Assembly (NCBI GenBank): GCA_963728825.1
Contig: CAVSLA010000003.1
Location: forward strand, 248,001 to 312,000
DNA length: 64,000 nucleotides
Source: CAVREM01 sp963728825
GTDB lineage: Bacteria; Acidobacteriota; Vicinamibacteria; Vicinamibacterales; CAVVIG01
Direction of reading: 5' to 3'
Under the pieces are notes generated by a model. It did not search any database. It saw nothing but the letters and a program-made list of their open reading frames with translations, and was not told the origin of the DNA. Below are positions 32,360-40,929 of this stretch, in pieces (position 1 is the stretch's first letter; each line of letters opens with the position of its first letter). A program made the position numbers and the translations under genes.

Positions 32360-33534
32360 TTTCCGACCTCAAAGTCATCGATCTGACCCGCGTGCTCGCG
32401 GGTCCATTCTGCGGAATGCTGCTCGGCGACATGGGCGCTGACGTGATCAAGATCGAGGAACCGGCGGCGGGAGACGACGCACGCGCCTGGGCGCCGTTTG
32501 TCGGCGACTGGAGCGCTTATTTCCTCGGCGTCAATCGCAGCAAGCGCAGCCTCGCGCTCGATTTGAAACAGCCGGGCGGTCCCGAGGTTCTGCGCCGCCT
32601 GCTGTCGGCCGCCGACGTCTTCATCGAGAACTTCAAGCCGGGCAGCCTCGACAAGCTCGGGTTCGGATACGAGCAGACGCGCACCCTCAACCCACGGCTG
32701 GTGCACTGCACGATCAGCGGCTACGGCAAGAACGGCCCGCGGCGGCATCTGTCCGGCTACGACCCGATTGTGCAGGCCGAATCGGGGTTCATGGACATCA
32801 CCGGTCCGTCCGACGGTCCGCCGATCCGGACCGGCATCGCGATGACCGACTACCTGGCGGGACTCTACGCGTACAGCGGGATCCTGCTGGCGCTGCGCGA
32901 ACGCGATCGCACCGGAGTCGGCCAGCACGTCGACATCGCACTCTACGACTCGGTGCTGTCGACGCTGTCGATGCCGGCCGGCATTCTGCAGGCCACCGGC
33001 CGGAATCCCCGACGCCTCGGCAACGACCACGCGGCGATCGCGCCGTACGAGACGCTGCAGGCGAAGGACGGCATCGTGATGATCGCGGCGGCCAATCCGC
33101 GTCTGTGGAAGCAGCTCTGTGCGGCGGTCGGCGTCGGCCATCTGGTCGACGACCCGCGCTTCAAGACGAACACCGATCGCGTGAAGAACCGCGCCGAGCT
33201 GAAAGTGGAGCTCGAGCGCGCCTTTGCGCCGTACACCGTCGCCGAGCTCGCGCAGATCCTCGAGAAGGCATCGGTGCCGTGCGGTCAGGTCCGGTCGGTG
33301 TCGGAAGCGATCGATGATCCACAAGTGGCCGCGCGGCAGATGTTCTTCGGATTCGACGACGCCGAGCTGAACGGCTTCAAAGTGCTGGGCAACCCGATCA
33401 AGCTCTCGCAACACAACGAGCTCCCGGCGCGCCGCCCGCCGAAGCTCGGCGAGCACACGCGGGAGATCCTGAAGGAGCTGGGCTACGCCGAAGATGCCAT
33501 CGCACAGTTGATGCGGCCAGCGGTCAGTGGCTGA
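32350..33534 (+). CDS. CaiB/BaiF (class III) CoA-transferase
   Basis: Protein of 394 residues. Family III signatures: LKVIDLTRVLAGPFCGMLL at the N-terminus, DMGADVIKIEEPAAGDDAR, LALDLKQPGG, FIENFKPG, HCTISGYGKNGPRRHLSGYD and ESGFMDITG, whose Asp near residue 153 is the expected catalytic nucleophile. The enzyme moves CoA between carboxylic acids by an acyl-enzyme mechanism; the particular acid cannot be read. Transcribed alone, divergent from the CapA-like gene with start regions overlapping, so the two share a promoter region. A common TTACG start context is absent. No acyl-CoA ligase or racemase is adjacent. Confidence 0.93.
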   Translation: MLPLSDLKVIDLTRVLAGPFCGMLLGDMGADVIKIEEPAAGDDARAWAPFVGDWSAYFLGVNRSKRSLALDLKQPGGPEVLRRLLSAADVFIENFKPGSLDKLGFGYEQTRTLNPRLVHCTISGYGKNGPRRHLSGYDPIVQAESGFMDITGPSDGPPIRTGIAMTDYLAGLYAYSGILLALRERDRTGVGQHVDIALYDSVLSTLSMPAGILQATGRNPRRLGNDHAAIAPYETLQAKDGIVMIAAANPRLWKQLCAAVGVGHLVDDPRFKTNTDRVKNRAELKVELERAFAPYTVAELAQILEKASVPCGQVRSVSEAIDDPQVAARQMFFGFDDAELNGFKVLGNPIKLSQHNELPARRPPKLGEHTREILKELGYAEDAIAQLMRPAVSG

Positions 33535-33618
33535 CGCGAACGTCTATTACGAACAACTCGTCACGACAACACGAAGCGGCGCTGGTCGCATCGGTGTCCT
33601 CTGTGTTGGAGAGCCTTT

Positions 33619-34182
33619 TCACGCCCGCCGACGCTGCAGCAATCTGAAAACGAGCAACGCTGCCAGGCCGCCCAGTCCGATCAGCACCGCGAGCACGCGG
33701 CCGATCGTCACGCCGCCGACGAGGAAGGTGACCGACCGATTCGCCGGTGTCAGTAGCGCCTGATGGGCCTGAGCGTCGATATCGGCCCGGACGTGATGCA
33801 CGTGCTCTGCGCTGGTGATGGTGTCGAGCGTCGATGCCACGCGCAGCTGGCGGACCGCCCGATCGAAGGTGTAGACGAGCTCGGCCTGCAGCATGTGGTC
33901 GTCGGCGATCTGTTGCCGCTGCATCACGACCCTGGTCGGCGGCTCCGGCGCGCCGAGCGTGTAGTGCTGCTTGATCAGCGCGAAGATTTCCTCGATGCGC
34001 GCGTCGAGCTCGTCGTAGGTCACGCGCTCGTCGCGGTTCCGGTCGGCGTCAAGCTCGAGCAGATTGATCGCAAACTGCACCCGCACCGTCGAACCGTCGA
34101 TCGTGACGGTGGACTCACTTCGTGCAATGTCATGTGTCGAAACGATGACACTGCAGCTGCAGAGCACCGCGCCTGCGGCCAT
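33619..34182 (-). CDS. Secreted and C-terminally anchored hypothetical protein
   Basis: Protein of 187 residues from ATG 34182 (MAAGAVLCSCSVIV). The longer reading MPRLGSALPRLG is family B repeat sequence and is rejected; the chosen ATG is itself the last part of that repeat. There is a weak signal peptide, then INLLELDADRNRDERVTYDE, an EF-hand-like calcium loop near residue 45, a beta region, and a C-terminal membrane helix (LAVLIGLGGLAALLVFRLL) with an Arg-rich end. I do not recognise a family. The gap to the CoA-transferase stop (convergent genes) is 84 bases. Confidence 0.75.
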   Translation of the reverse strand: MAAGAVLCSCSVIVSTHDIARSESTVTIDGSTVRVQFAINLLELDADRNRDERVTYDELDARIEEIFALIKQHYTLGAPEPPTRVVMQRQQIADDHMLQAELVYTFDRAVRQLRVASTLDTITSAEHVHHVRADIDAQAHQALLTPANRSVTFLVGGVTIGRVLAVLIGLGGLAALLVFRLLQRRRA

Positions 34183-34266
34183 GCCGAGCCGAGGAAGAGC
34201 AGATCCGAGGCGAGGCATCAGCGTAAGTACGCGCCGGGGGTGGGGCCCCGGCGCAAGTGAAAAAAA
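34169..34266 (-). repeat. Family B element, copy 2
   Basis: Read on the minus strand: CGCCGGGGCCCCACCCCC, GGCGCGTACTTACGCTGATG, CCTCGCCTCGGATC, CCTCGGCTCGGCATGG, CCGCAGGCGC. Its final ATG is the start codon of the gene at 33619-34182. Confidence 0.88.
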
Positions 34267-34281
34267 GTTGATCGACTGCTG

Positions 34282-34779
34282 CTAGACATCCAGAAAGCCG
34301 ATGTGATTGCGGCAGTCACGCAAGAATCGTTCAAAGTCGGCAAACGAAACCGTGAGCGTCGCCGTGTTCACATTCGGATGGAACGAGATCCGCTTGGCGG
34401 TGCGCAAATCGCGATCGAGATAGACGCGCACGTGATGTTCACGATCGTTGATCAGCCCGGCCGGCGAAACCGACCCGGGCGTGACGCCCAGATGGGTCAG
34501 CAGACGCTCGGGCGAGGCGAAACTCAACTTGCCGTCGCCGATCTGGCCGGCGACCGCGCGCAGGTCGGCGCGCTTGCTGTGCGCGATGATCACCAGATAG
34601 TGTCGATTCCCCTTCTGGTTGCGGAGGAAAAGATTCTTGCAGTGCGCCGCCTCGATGCCGGCCCAGTGGCGTTCGGCCGCCTCGACCGTCGGCACCGGCG
34701 GATGCTCGTAGCGCTCGAACGCAATCCCGAGCTTCGTCAGGTGCTCGAGCACCGAATGCTCCAGGGAGTCGGCAGTCAT
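34282..34779 (-). CDS. YbaK/EbsC-type aminoacyl-tRNA editing deacylase (ProX-like)
   Basis: Protein of 165 residues. The YbaK fold is clear: FERYEHPPVPTVEAAERHW, HCKNLFLRNQKGNRHYLVII near residues 48-66, where the conserved Lys lies, RADLRAVAGQIGDGKLSFAS, LGVTPGSVSPAGLIND and the C-terminal HPNVNTATLTVSFADFERF. Such proteins hydrolyse mischarged tRNA, most often Ala or Cys attached to tRNA-Pro. It lies 16 bases after the alcohol dehydrogenase stop, so it may share its transcript. Cytoplasmic. Specificity between ProXp-ala and YbaK types not decided; the PxxG-type GxxxPG context favours ProXp-ala. Confidence 0.9.
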   Translation of the reverse strand: MTADSLEHSVLEHLTKLGIAFERYEHPPVPTVEAAERHWAGIEAAHCKNLFLRNQKGNRHYLVIIAHSKRADLRAVAGQIGDGKLSFASPERLLTHLGVTPGSVSPAGLINDREHHVRVYLDRDLRTAKRISFHPNVNTATLTVSFADFERFLRDCRNHIGFLDV

Positions 34780-34795
34780 CAGTCGGCAGTCACGC

Positions 34796-35779
34796 TCACG
34801 GAATCAACACCGCGGCCCCCTTGATGTTGCCCTGCCGGAGATCCTCGAGCGCGCGGTTGGCGTCCGCCAGCGGGTATTCGATCGCATGCGTCCGGATGCG
34901 CGTGCGCGCCGCCAGCGCCAGAAACTCGGCCGCATCCTGTCGAGTGAGGTTGGCGACCGAACGGATGCTCCGCTCCTCCCACAACAGTCGATACGGAAAC
35001 GACGGGAGATCGCTCATATGGATACCGGCGCAGACGACGACCCCGCCCGGGCTGAGCCGTGAGAGCGCTTCCGGAACGAGCGCGCCGACCGGCGCGAAGA
35101 TGATGGCGGCGTCGAGCGGCCGCGGCGGCGCCTCAGTCGACGCGCCAGCCCACACCGCACCCAGGCTCAACGCAAATTCCTGCGCGGTGCTGTCGCCCGG
35201 CGTAGTGAAGGCGTAGACCTCGCGCGTTTCGTGGACCGCGACCTGCGCGATGAGGTGCGCAGCCGCACCGAATCCGTACAAGCCAAGGCGGCCGGCATCG
35301 CCGGTCATCCGGTACGACCGATAACCAATCAGCCCCGCGCACAGGAGCGGCGCCGCCTCGAGATCGCTGTAGACATCCGGCAATGTGAACGCGTAGCGGG
35401 CGTCGGCGACGACGTACTCGGCATAGCCGCCATCGAGCTGATAGCCGGTGAATCGGGCATCCGCGCACAAGTTCTCGCGGCGAACCCGGCAGAAGCGGCA
35501 TTGACCGCACGAATAGCCGAGCCATGGCACGCCAACACGATCGCCGATCGACATCCCGGCGACGCCGTCGCCGATCTGCTCGACGGTCCCGACGATCTCG
35601 TGGCCGGGCACGATCGGCAGATCGGCGTCGGCAAGCTCCCCGGACACGATGTGCAGATCGGTGCGGCAGACGCCGCACGCTCGCACCTTGATCAGCAGCT
35701 CGCCCGGCAGGGCAATCGGCGTCTCGCGCTCGGTGAGCGTCAGACCGCCACCCGGCCGCGACAGCACCATGGCCTTCAT
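34796..35779 (-). CDS. Zinc-dependent alcohol dehydrogenase (AdhA/MDR family)
   Basis: Protein of 327 residues. Catalytic zinc ligands: ACGVCRTDLHIVSGEL (Cys near 37) and LPIVPGHEIVG (His near 60). Structural zinc site: SCGQCRFCRVRRENLCADAR with four cysteines near 92-107. The nucleotide-binding motif is LGLYGFGAAAHLIAQVA near 165. The MDR family oxidises alcohols or reduces aldehydes with NAD(P); specificity unknown. Its ATG overlaps the TauE stop by ATGA, so the two are coupled, and the YbaK-like gene follows after 16 bases. It is the fifth gene of the possible run from the RND pump. Confidence 0.92.
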   Translation of the reverse strand: MKAMVLSRPGGGLTLTERETPIALPGELLIKVRACGVCRTDLHIVSGELADADLPIVPGHEIVGTVEQIGDGVAGMSIGDRVGVPWLGYSCGQCRFCRVRRENLCADARFTGYQLDGGYAEYVVADARYAFTLPDVYSDLEAAPLLCAGLIGYRSYRMTGDAGRLGLYGFGAAAHLIAQVAVHETREVYAFTTPGDSTAQEFALSLGAVWAGASTEAPPRPLDAAIIFAPVGALVPEALSRLSPGGVVVCAGIHMSDLPSFPYRLLWEERSIRSVANLTRQDAAEFLALAARTRIRTHAIEYPLADANRALEDLRQGNIKGAAVLIP

Positions 35780-36522
35780 CGGAGGAAGAAATAGATCGTC
35801 ATGCCCCAGGCGATCACCGTGACGAGACCTCGCACGTAGGCTTCATCGATCCGCCGCGCCGTTGCCGCGCCGGCGTAGCCGCCGGCAATTCCACCGGCCA
35901 GCATCACCAGGCCCGGCGTCCACGCAATCGCGCCCAGCGCGATGAACTCGGCCAGCGCCACGCCGTTGATCACCACGGCCAGCGCCGACTTCACGGCATT
36001 CATCTCATGAATATTGGTCATCCCCGACGCCGCCAGCGCCGCGAGCATCATGATGCCGATTCCGCCGCCGAAATAGCCGCCATACGTGGCGATGGCCAGT
36101 TGGATGAGGAGCGGCCACCAGGCCATGTGCCGGCGCTCGACAGCCGTCGGCCGCCCCTTCACGAGGCTCTGCAGGCGGCCGCCAAAAGTGAAGGTCGCCG
36201 CGGCGACCAGCAGCAGCCACGGCAACAGTCGAAGAAAGCTGGTGTCTGACGTGCGCATCAGCAGCAGGCCGCCGATGACCCCGCCAACCAGACTGACCGC
36301 GGCAAGCGAGACGACCCGTGCGCGGGCGGCGCCAAGCTCACGCCGGTAGGCCCAGGCGCTCGACAGCGACGCCGGCCACAACGCGAAGGTGTTCGTCGCG
36401 TTGGCTGATACTGGCGGGACCCCCGCGAAAATCATCGCCGGCAGCCCGATGAACGAGCCGCCGCCGGCGACGGCGTTCAGCGCACCGCCGGCAAACCCGG
36501 CAAGAAAGAGAAAAAGCGTCAG
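35776..36522 (-). CDS. TauE/SafE family permease
   Basis: Membrane protein with about 7-8 helices. An ATG exists only at 36435 (219 residues), but the reading open upstream encodes LTLFLFLAGFAGGALNAVAGGGSF, the family's conserved first segment, so translation must begin earlier. A CTG at 36522 overlaps the TolC TGA (CTGA), giving 248 residues; this non-standard start is my inference. The family opening NAVAGGGSF and the repeat GGYFGGGIGIMMLAAL are present. TauE/SafE proteins export or import sulfoacetate, sulfite, sulfolactate or other small anions. It ends in an ATGA overlap with the alcohol dehydrogenase. Confidence 0.87.
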   Translation of the reverse strand: MTLFLFLAGFAGGALNAVAGGGSFIGLPAMIFAGVPPVSANATNTFALWPASLSSAWAYRRELGAARARVVSLAAVSLVGGVIGGLLLMRTSDTSFLRLLPWLLLVAAATFTFGGRLQSLVKGRPTAVERRHMAWWPLLIQLAIATYGGYFGGGIGIMMLAALAASGMTNIHEMNAVKSALAVVINGVALAEFIALGAIAWTPGLVMLAGGIAGGYAGAATARRIDEAYVRGLVTVIAWGMTIYFFLR

Positions 36523-37865
36523 GGGAATTGTCCCAGAGCTGTCAGCAGCTCGAGTCGGGCGCGGCGGAGTGTGTCTTCGGCAATAGCGACCGTCGTGTCG
36601 GCATCGCGCGCGCGGCGCTCCGCATCGATCACTTCGATGTTGGTGGCAGCGCCGGCCCGAAAGCTGACGTTGACGATGTTGACGACCTCCTGCGCTTGAG
36701 ACGCGGCGGCCCCGGCACTGGTGAGGCTGCGTGCGGCGCTGGCCACCGCTTCCCGCGCGGTGCGCACCTCGGAGCTCGCGGCCGTCAGCGCGCCCGTCAG
36801 CGTGGCGCGCGACACATCGACCGCTGACTGACGTTCCACGCGCAACCCGCTCCGCCGTCCGCCGTCGAAGAGCGGCATGGTCAGCTGGGTCATGAACCGC
36901 CAGCTGTTGGCAGGCACGAAAAACTGCCCGGGATAGGTCGTCTGCGGTTGAAAGATTGCTTCGAAGTACGGCCGGTAGTCGAAGCGCGTGTCGTCCAGGA
37001 CCCGTTCGGCCGCCGCTTGTTGCGCCACGAGCACGCGGATGTCGGCGCGCTCGCGAAACAGCGACGGCGACCCGGCCCCAGCCGACGCGACGTCGAAGGT
37101 CGGTTCGTCCGCGGCATCCACCGGACCATCGGTCACGAGCAGCACGCCGAGCGCCTCCTGGGCGCGGTAGACGGCCAGCCGCGCCGACTCGACCAGACCC
37201 TCATCGATGGACAGCTCCTGCTGCGCGCGCAGCTGATTCAAGCGGCTGCCGGTGCCGGCACGTTCGAGCTCGGATGCGAGATCGAAGTGCGCCTGGGCGA
37301 CGTCGCGCGCGCGGCTGTTCGCCTCGACGACACGGCGGCGTGCCAGGATGGTCAGATACGCGTCGGCGGTGGCGAGCGCCGTCTGACGGCGCGTTTCACC
37401 CGCTTCGAGCTGGGCGACGTTGACGAGCTCCTCCGCCTGCGCACGGCGCGCCCAGACCGCGGGCGCGTAGAGCGGCATCCGCACGTCGAGCAGCCCGAGC
37501 ACCGCATTTTGCGGCGTGACCGTCGCCCCTTCGAACTCGACGCCCCGGTTGAGCGTCGTGGTCGTCACGCTGCCGCCGACTTGCAGCCGGGCCACCGACC
37601 GCGACTGCGTCAGCAGCGCCTCGGCGCGGAGGATTCCTGCCGCGGCGATCGCCGCGGACGGATTGCGCTCGATGGCGCGCTGCACCGCCTCGGCAAACGT
37701 GACGCGCTCGGTAGGCTGCGGTTGCGCGAGCACGCGGGAGGCGCCGGCCAGCACGATGACGGCGCAGCCGGCCGCCACTCCGCAGCGAAAGCCCGGGCGC
37801 AGGTTGCGGCCGCGGCGTCGCGGCGCGCTACGCTCGCCGTGTCGTAAGGTTTTTGACCACCACAT
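36519..37865 (-). CDS. TolC-family outer-membrane efflux channel
   Basis: Protein of 448 residues from ATG 37865 (MWWSKTLRHGERS), overlapping the RND stop by 38 bases; an internal GTG near the signal peptide (VAAGCAVIVLAGASRVLA) is an alternative. The signal peptide is followed by two outer-membrane-efflux repeats: VTFAEAVQRAIERNPSAAIA, then helix regions ALATADAYLTILARRRVVEA and LRAQQELSIDEGLVESARLA; second repeat PYFEAIFQPQTTYPGQFFV, VERQSAVDVSRATLTGALTA, ending ARLELLTALGQF. It forms the trimeric exit duct for the RND pump encoded upstream. Third gene of the efflux operon. Confidence 0.92.
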   Translation of the reverse strand: MWWSKTLRHGERSAPRRRGRNLRPGFRCGVAAGCAVIVLAGASRVLAQPQPTERVTFAEAVQRAIERNPSAAIAAAGILRAEALLTQSRSVARLQVGGSVTTTTLNRGVEFEGATVTPQNAVLGLLDVRMPLYAPAVWARRAQAEELVNVAQLEAGETRRQTALATADAYLTILARRRVVEANSRARDVAQAHFDLASELERAGTGSRLNQLRAQQELSIDEGLVESARLAVYRAQEALGVLLVTDGPVDAADEPTFDVASAGAGSPSLFRERADIRVLVAQQAAAERVLDDTRFDYRPYFEAIFQPQTTYPGQFFVPANSWRFMTQLTMPLFDGGRRSGLRVERQSAVDVSRATLTGALTAASSEVRTAREAVASAARSLTSAGAAASQAQEVVNIVNVSFRAGAATNIEVIDAERRARDADTTVAIAEDTLRRARLELLTALGQFP

Positions 37866-40800
37866 ATAAAACGGGGATGAACGCGAGATTGAGGAACGTC
37901 GAAACAATCATGCCGCCCGCGACGACGGTCCCGACCGAGTGCCGCGCTTCCTGACCCGCGCCATTGGCGAAGACGAGCGGCATGACGCCGAGGATGAAGG
38001 CCAGCGAGGTCATCAGAATCGGCCGCAGCCGGATCCGCGCCGCTTCCACCGCCGCGTCGACGATGCTCAGGCCGCGCTCCCGCAGCTGTTCGGCGAACTC
38101 GACGACCAGAATGCCGTTCTTCGCCGACAACCCGATCAGCATCACCAGACCGATCTGGCAGTAGACGTCGTTAATCAGCCCGCGGCTCCACTGCGCCGCG
38201 AGGCCACCCAGAATCGCCAGCGGCACCGAGAGCAGGATGATGAACGGCAAGGTGATGCTCTCGTATTGGCCGGCGAGGGTCAGGTAGACGAGCAGCAGGC
38301 CGAGCCCGAAAATCGCCGTCGACTGCACCCCGGCCCGGACTTCCTCGCGTGACACACCGGACCACGCAAACGTCATCCCCTGCGGCAGCGTCCGGTTCGA
38401 CAGGTCGCCCATCGTCTGCAGCGCCTGGCCGGAGCTGTAGCCGGGAGCCGCGGCGCCGTTGATCGCCACCGATCGAAACAGGTTGTAGTGGGTGATCGCC
38501 GCCGGCGCAGCCGTCTCGCTGACGGACACCACGCTGCTCAACGGCATCATCTCACCGGCTGCGGTGCGGACGTAGAACCGCTCGATGTCGTGCGGCTTGG
38601 CGCGGTACTGCTGATCGGCCTGGACGTAGACCCGGTACGAGCGGTTGTTGAAATCGAAGTCGTTCACGTACGACGAACCGAGCAGAATCTGCATCGTGCC
38701 GGTGACGTCGCGCAGCGACAGGCCGACGCTTTTCGCCTGCTCGCGATCGATGTTCACGAGCAGCTGCGGATCGTTGGCCGAGAACTGCGTGAAGACACCG
38801 GTCAGCCCCGGCGTCTTGCTCGCTTCCGCAATCAGCTGGCGGGCGGCACTCTCGAGCTCGGTAATCGCGCCGCCGCTCTGGTCGAGCAGCTGGTACTCGA
38901 AGCCGCCGAACATGCCGACGTTGATCGACGGCGGCAGGAGCGGAATCACCATCGCGCCGGGCAGCTGACTGAACCGGCCGAACAACTGACCGACCAGCGC
39001 CGGCGCCGACTGCTCTGGCCGCTGCCGCTCCTCGAAACTCTTCAGGCTCATGAACATGATCGCCTGATTCGGCGCCGAGCCCGTGAAGTTGAACCCGCCT
39101 GCCGCGAACACGCGATCGACCTCGGGCATCTCACCGAGAATGCCTTCGACCTGCCGGACCACGCCCATCGTGTAATCGAGCGACGCGCCCTGAGGCGCCT
39201 GGACGATGATCATGATGTAGCCCTGATCGGCGTCCGGCACGAAGCCGCTCGGCACGCGCGTGTAGACCCAGTAGGTGACGCCGAGCAGCGCCAGAAAGAC
39301 CAGCGTCACCAGCGCGCGAAGCCGCACCAACCGGTGCAGGCCGGTGACGAGCAGCGATGTGCCGCCGTCGATCACCCGATTGACGTTGCGGAAGAAGATC
39401 CCTTTGGGCTTCTCGACGCGCCCGAGCAGCACGCCGGACAGCGCGGGAGTGAGCGTCAGCGCGTTGAACGCCGAGATCGCCATCGAAAAGGCGATGGTCA
39501 GGGCGAACTGCTGGTAGAGCCGGCCGGTGGTGCCCGGAAAGAACGCGACCGGTACGAACACCGCGCCCAGCACCAGCGCCGTCGCAATCACCGCGCCGGT
39601 CACTTCGCTCATCGCGCTGGACGACGCCTCGCGCGCCGACTTGCCGTACTCGTGGATATGGCGTTCGATGTTCTCGATCACCACGATCGCATCGTCGACG
39701 ACGAGGCCGGTGGCGAGGGTGATGCCGAACAGCGTCAGCGTGTTGATCGAAAAGTCGAACAGTTTGACGAAGGCGAAGGTGCCGATCAGCGAGACCGGAA
39801 TGGTGATCGCCGGGATCAGCGTGGTGCGCCAGTTCTGCAGGAACAGGAACATCACCCCGACGACCAGCGCGATGGCGATGAGCAGCGTGATCACGACTTC
39901 GTAAATCGACTCGGACACGACGGTCGTCGTGTCGAAGGCGATCTCGACCTTCAGGCCGGGCGGAAACCGCTGCGACAGCCGATCGAGCTCGGCGGTCACA
40001 TCGCGAAACACCTGGAGGGCGTTGGCGGTGGGCAGCTGCAGGACGCCGAACCCGACGGCGTCGCGCCCCTTGTAGCGCGCCGATTGTGCGTAGCTTTCGG
40101 CACCGAGCTCGGTGCGGCCGACGTCTTTGAGGCGAACCAGGCCGCCCTCGGGCGTCCGCTTCAGAATGATGTTGTCGAACTCGGCCGGCTCGGTCAGCCG
40201 GCCGATCGCCCGGACGCTCATCTGAAAGGTCTGGCCGCTCCGCGCCGGCGGCTGACCGATCTGCCCCGCGGCCACCTGAACGTTCTGTTCACGCAGGGCG
40301 GCGACGACCTCGTCGGCGGTGATGTTCCGGCCGGCCAACCGATCCGGATCGACCCACAGCCGCATCGCATAGCGGCGCTCGCCGAACACGACGATGTCAC
40401 CGACCCCCGGGACGCGGCGCAACTCGTCTCGGATGAAGCGATCGACGTAGTTGCTGATGAACAACGTGTCGTACTCGTTGTTCTCGGCGAAGGCGCCGGC
40501 GGCCAGCACGAAGTTCTGCGACACTTTGGTGACCGAGATACCGACGGCGTTGACCTCGGTCGGCAGGCGCCCCGTGACCTGCGAGATGCGGTTCTGGACG
40601 TCGACGGCCGCGATGTCGAGGCTGCGCGTCACCTCGAAGGTCACGACGATCGCGCAGGAGCCGTCATTGCCGCTGGTCGAGGTGATGTACTGCATCCCCT
40701 CGATGCCGTTGATCGCCTGCTCGAGCGGGTTGCAGACGGCGGTTTCGACGGTCTGCGCGTTCGCGCCGGTATAGAACGCGATCACCTGGACCTGCGGCGG

Positions 40801-40920
40801 CGCCAGCTCGGGGAACTGCGAGATCGGCAGCGTGGGAATGGCAATCGCCCCGGCGAGGATGATGACCAGCGAGCAGACGCTCGCGAGGATCGGACGGCGG
40901 ATGAAGGAATCTACGAACAT
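37828..40920 (-). CDS. RND (HAE-1/AcrB-like) multidrug efflux permease
   Basis: Protein of 1030 residues, usual length for AcrB/MexB. The opening MFVDSFIRRPILASVCSLVI is characteristic. Proton-relay Asp pair in GLVVDDAIVVIENIERHI near residue 400. Other HAE-1 segments: LPTEVNAVGISVTKVSQNFV, FVPDADQGYIMIIVQAPQGAS, GSSYVNDFDFNNRSYRVYVQ, LVYLTLAGQYESITLPFIIL, ending VVVKNLTTRRA. It exports drugs, bile-like detergents or lipids by proton antiport. The adaptor gene is 9 bases upstream, TolC overlaps downstream, and a WYL-type regulator is divergent. Confidence 0.96.
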   Translation of the reverse strand: MFVDSFIRRPILASVCSLVIILAGAIAIPTLPISQFPELAPPQVQVIAFYTGANAQTVETAVCNPLEQAINGIEGMQYITSTSGNDGSCAIVVTFEVTRSLDIAAVDVQNRISQVTGRLPTEVNAVGISVTKVSQNFVLAAGAFAENNEYDTLFISNYVDRFIRDELRRVPGVGDIVVFGERRYAMRLWVDPDRLAGRNITADEVVAALREQNVQVAAGQIGQPPARSGQTFQMSVRAIGRLTEPAEFDNIILKRTPEGGLVRLKDVGRTELGAESYAQSARYKGRDAVGFGVLQLPTANALQVFRDVTAELDRLSQRFPPGLKVEIAFDTTTVVSESIYEVVITLLIAIALVVGVMFLFLQNWRTTLIPAITIPVSLIGTFAFVKLFDFSINTLTLFGITLATGLVVDDAIVVIENIERHIHEYGKSAREASSSAMSEVTGAVIATALVLGAVFVPVAFFPGTTGRLYQQFALTIAFSMAISAFNALTLTPALSGVLLGRVEKPKGIFFRNVNRVIDGGTSLLVTGLHRLVRLRALVTLVFLALLGVTYWVYTRVPSGFVPDADQGYIMIIVQAPQGASLDYTMGVVRQVEGILGEMPEVDRVFAAGGFNFTGSAPNQAIMFMSLKSFEERQRPEQSAPALVGQLFGRFSQLPGAMVIPLLPPSINVGMFGGFEYQLLDQSGGAITELESAARQLIAEASKTPGLTGVFTQFSANDPQLLVNIDREQAKSVGLSLRDVTGTMQILLGSSYVNDFDFNNRSYRVYVQADQQYRAKPHDIERFYVRTAAGEMMPLSSVVSVSETAAPAAITHYNLFRSVAINGAAAPGYSSGQALQTMGDLSNRTLPQGMTFAWSGVSREEVRAGVQSTAIFGLGLLLVYLTLAGQYESITLPFIILLSVPLAILGGLAAQWSRGLINDVYCQIGLVMLIGLSAKNGILVVEFAEQLRERGLSIVDAAVEAARIRLRPILMTSLAFILGVMPLVFANGAGQEARHSVGTVVAGGMIVSTFLNLAFIPVLYVVVKNLTTRRA

Positions 40921-40929
40921 GACGATCGT

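Noticed and set aside
34183..34218. Upstream start MPRLGSALPRLG for the anchored hypothetical
   Set aside because: These codons are family B repeat sequence; starting at MAAGAVLC is simpler.
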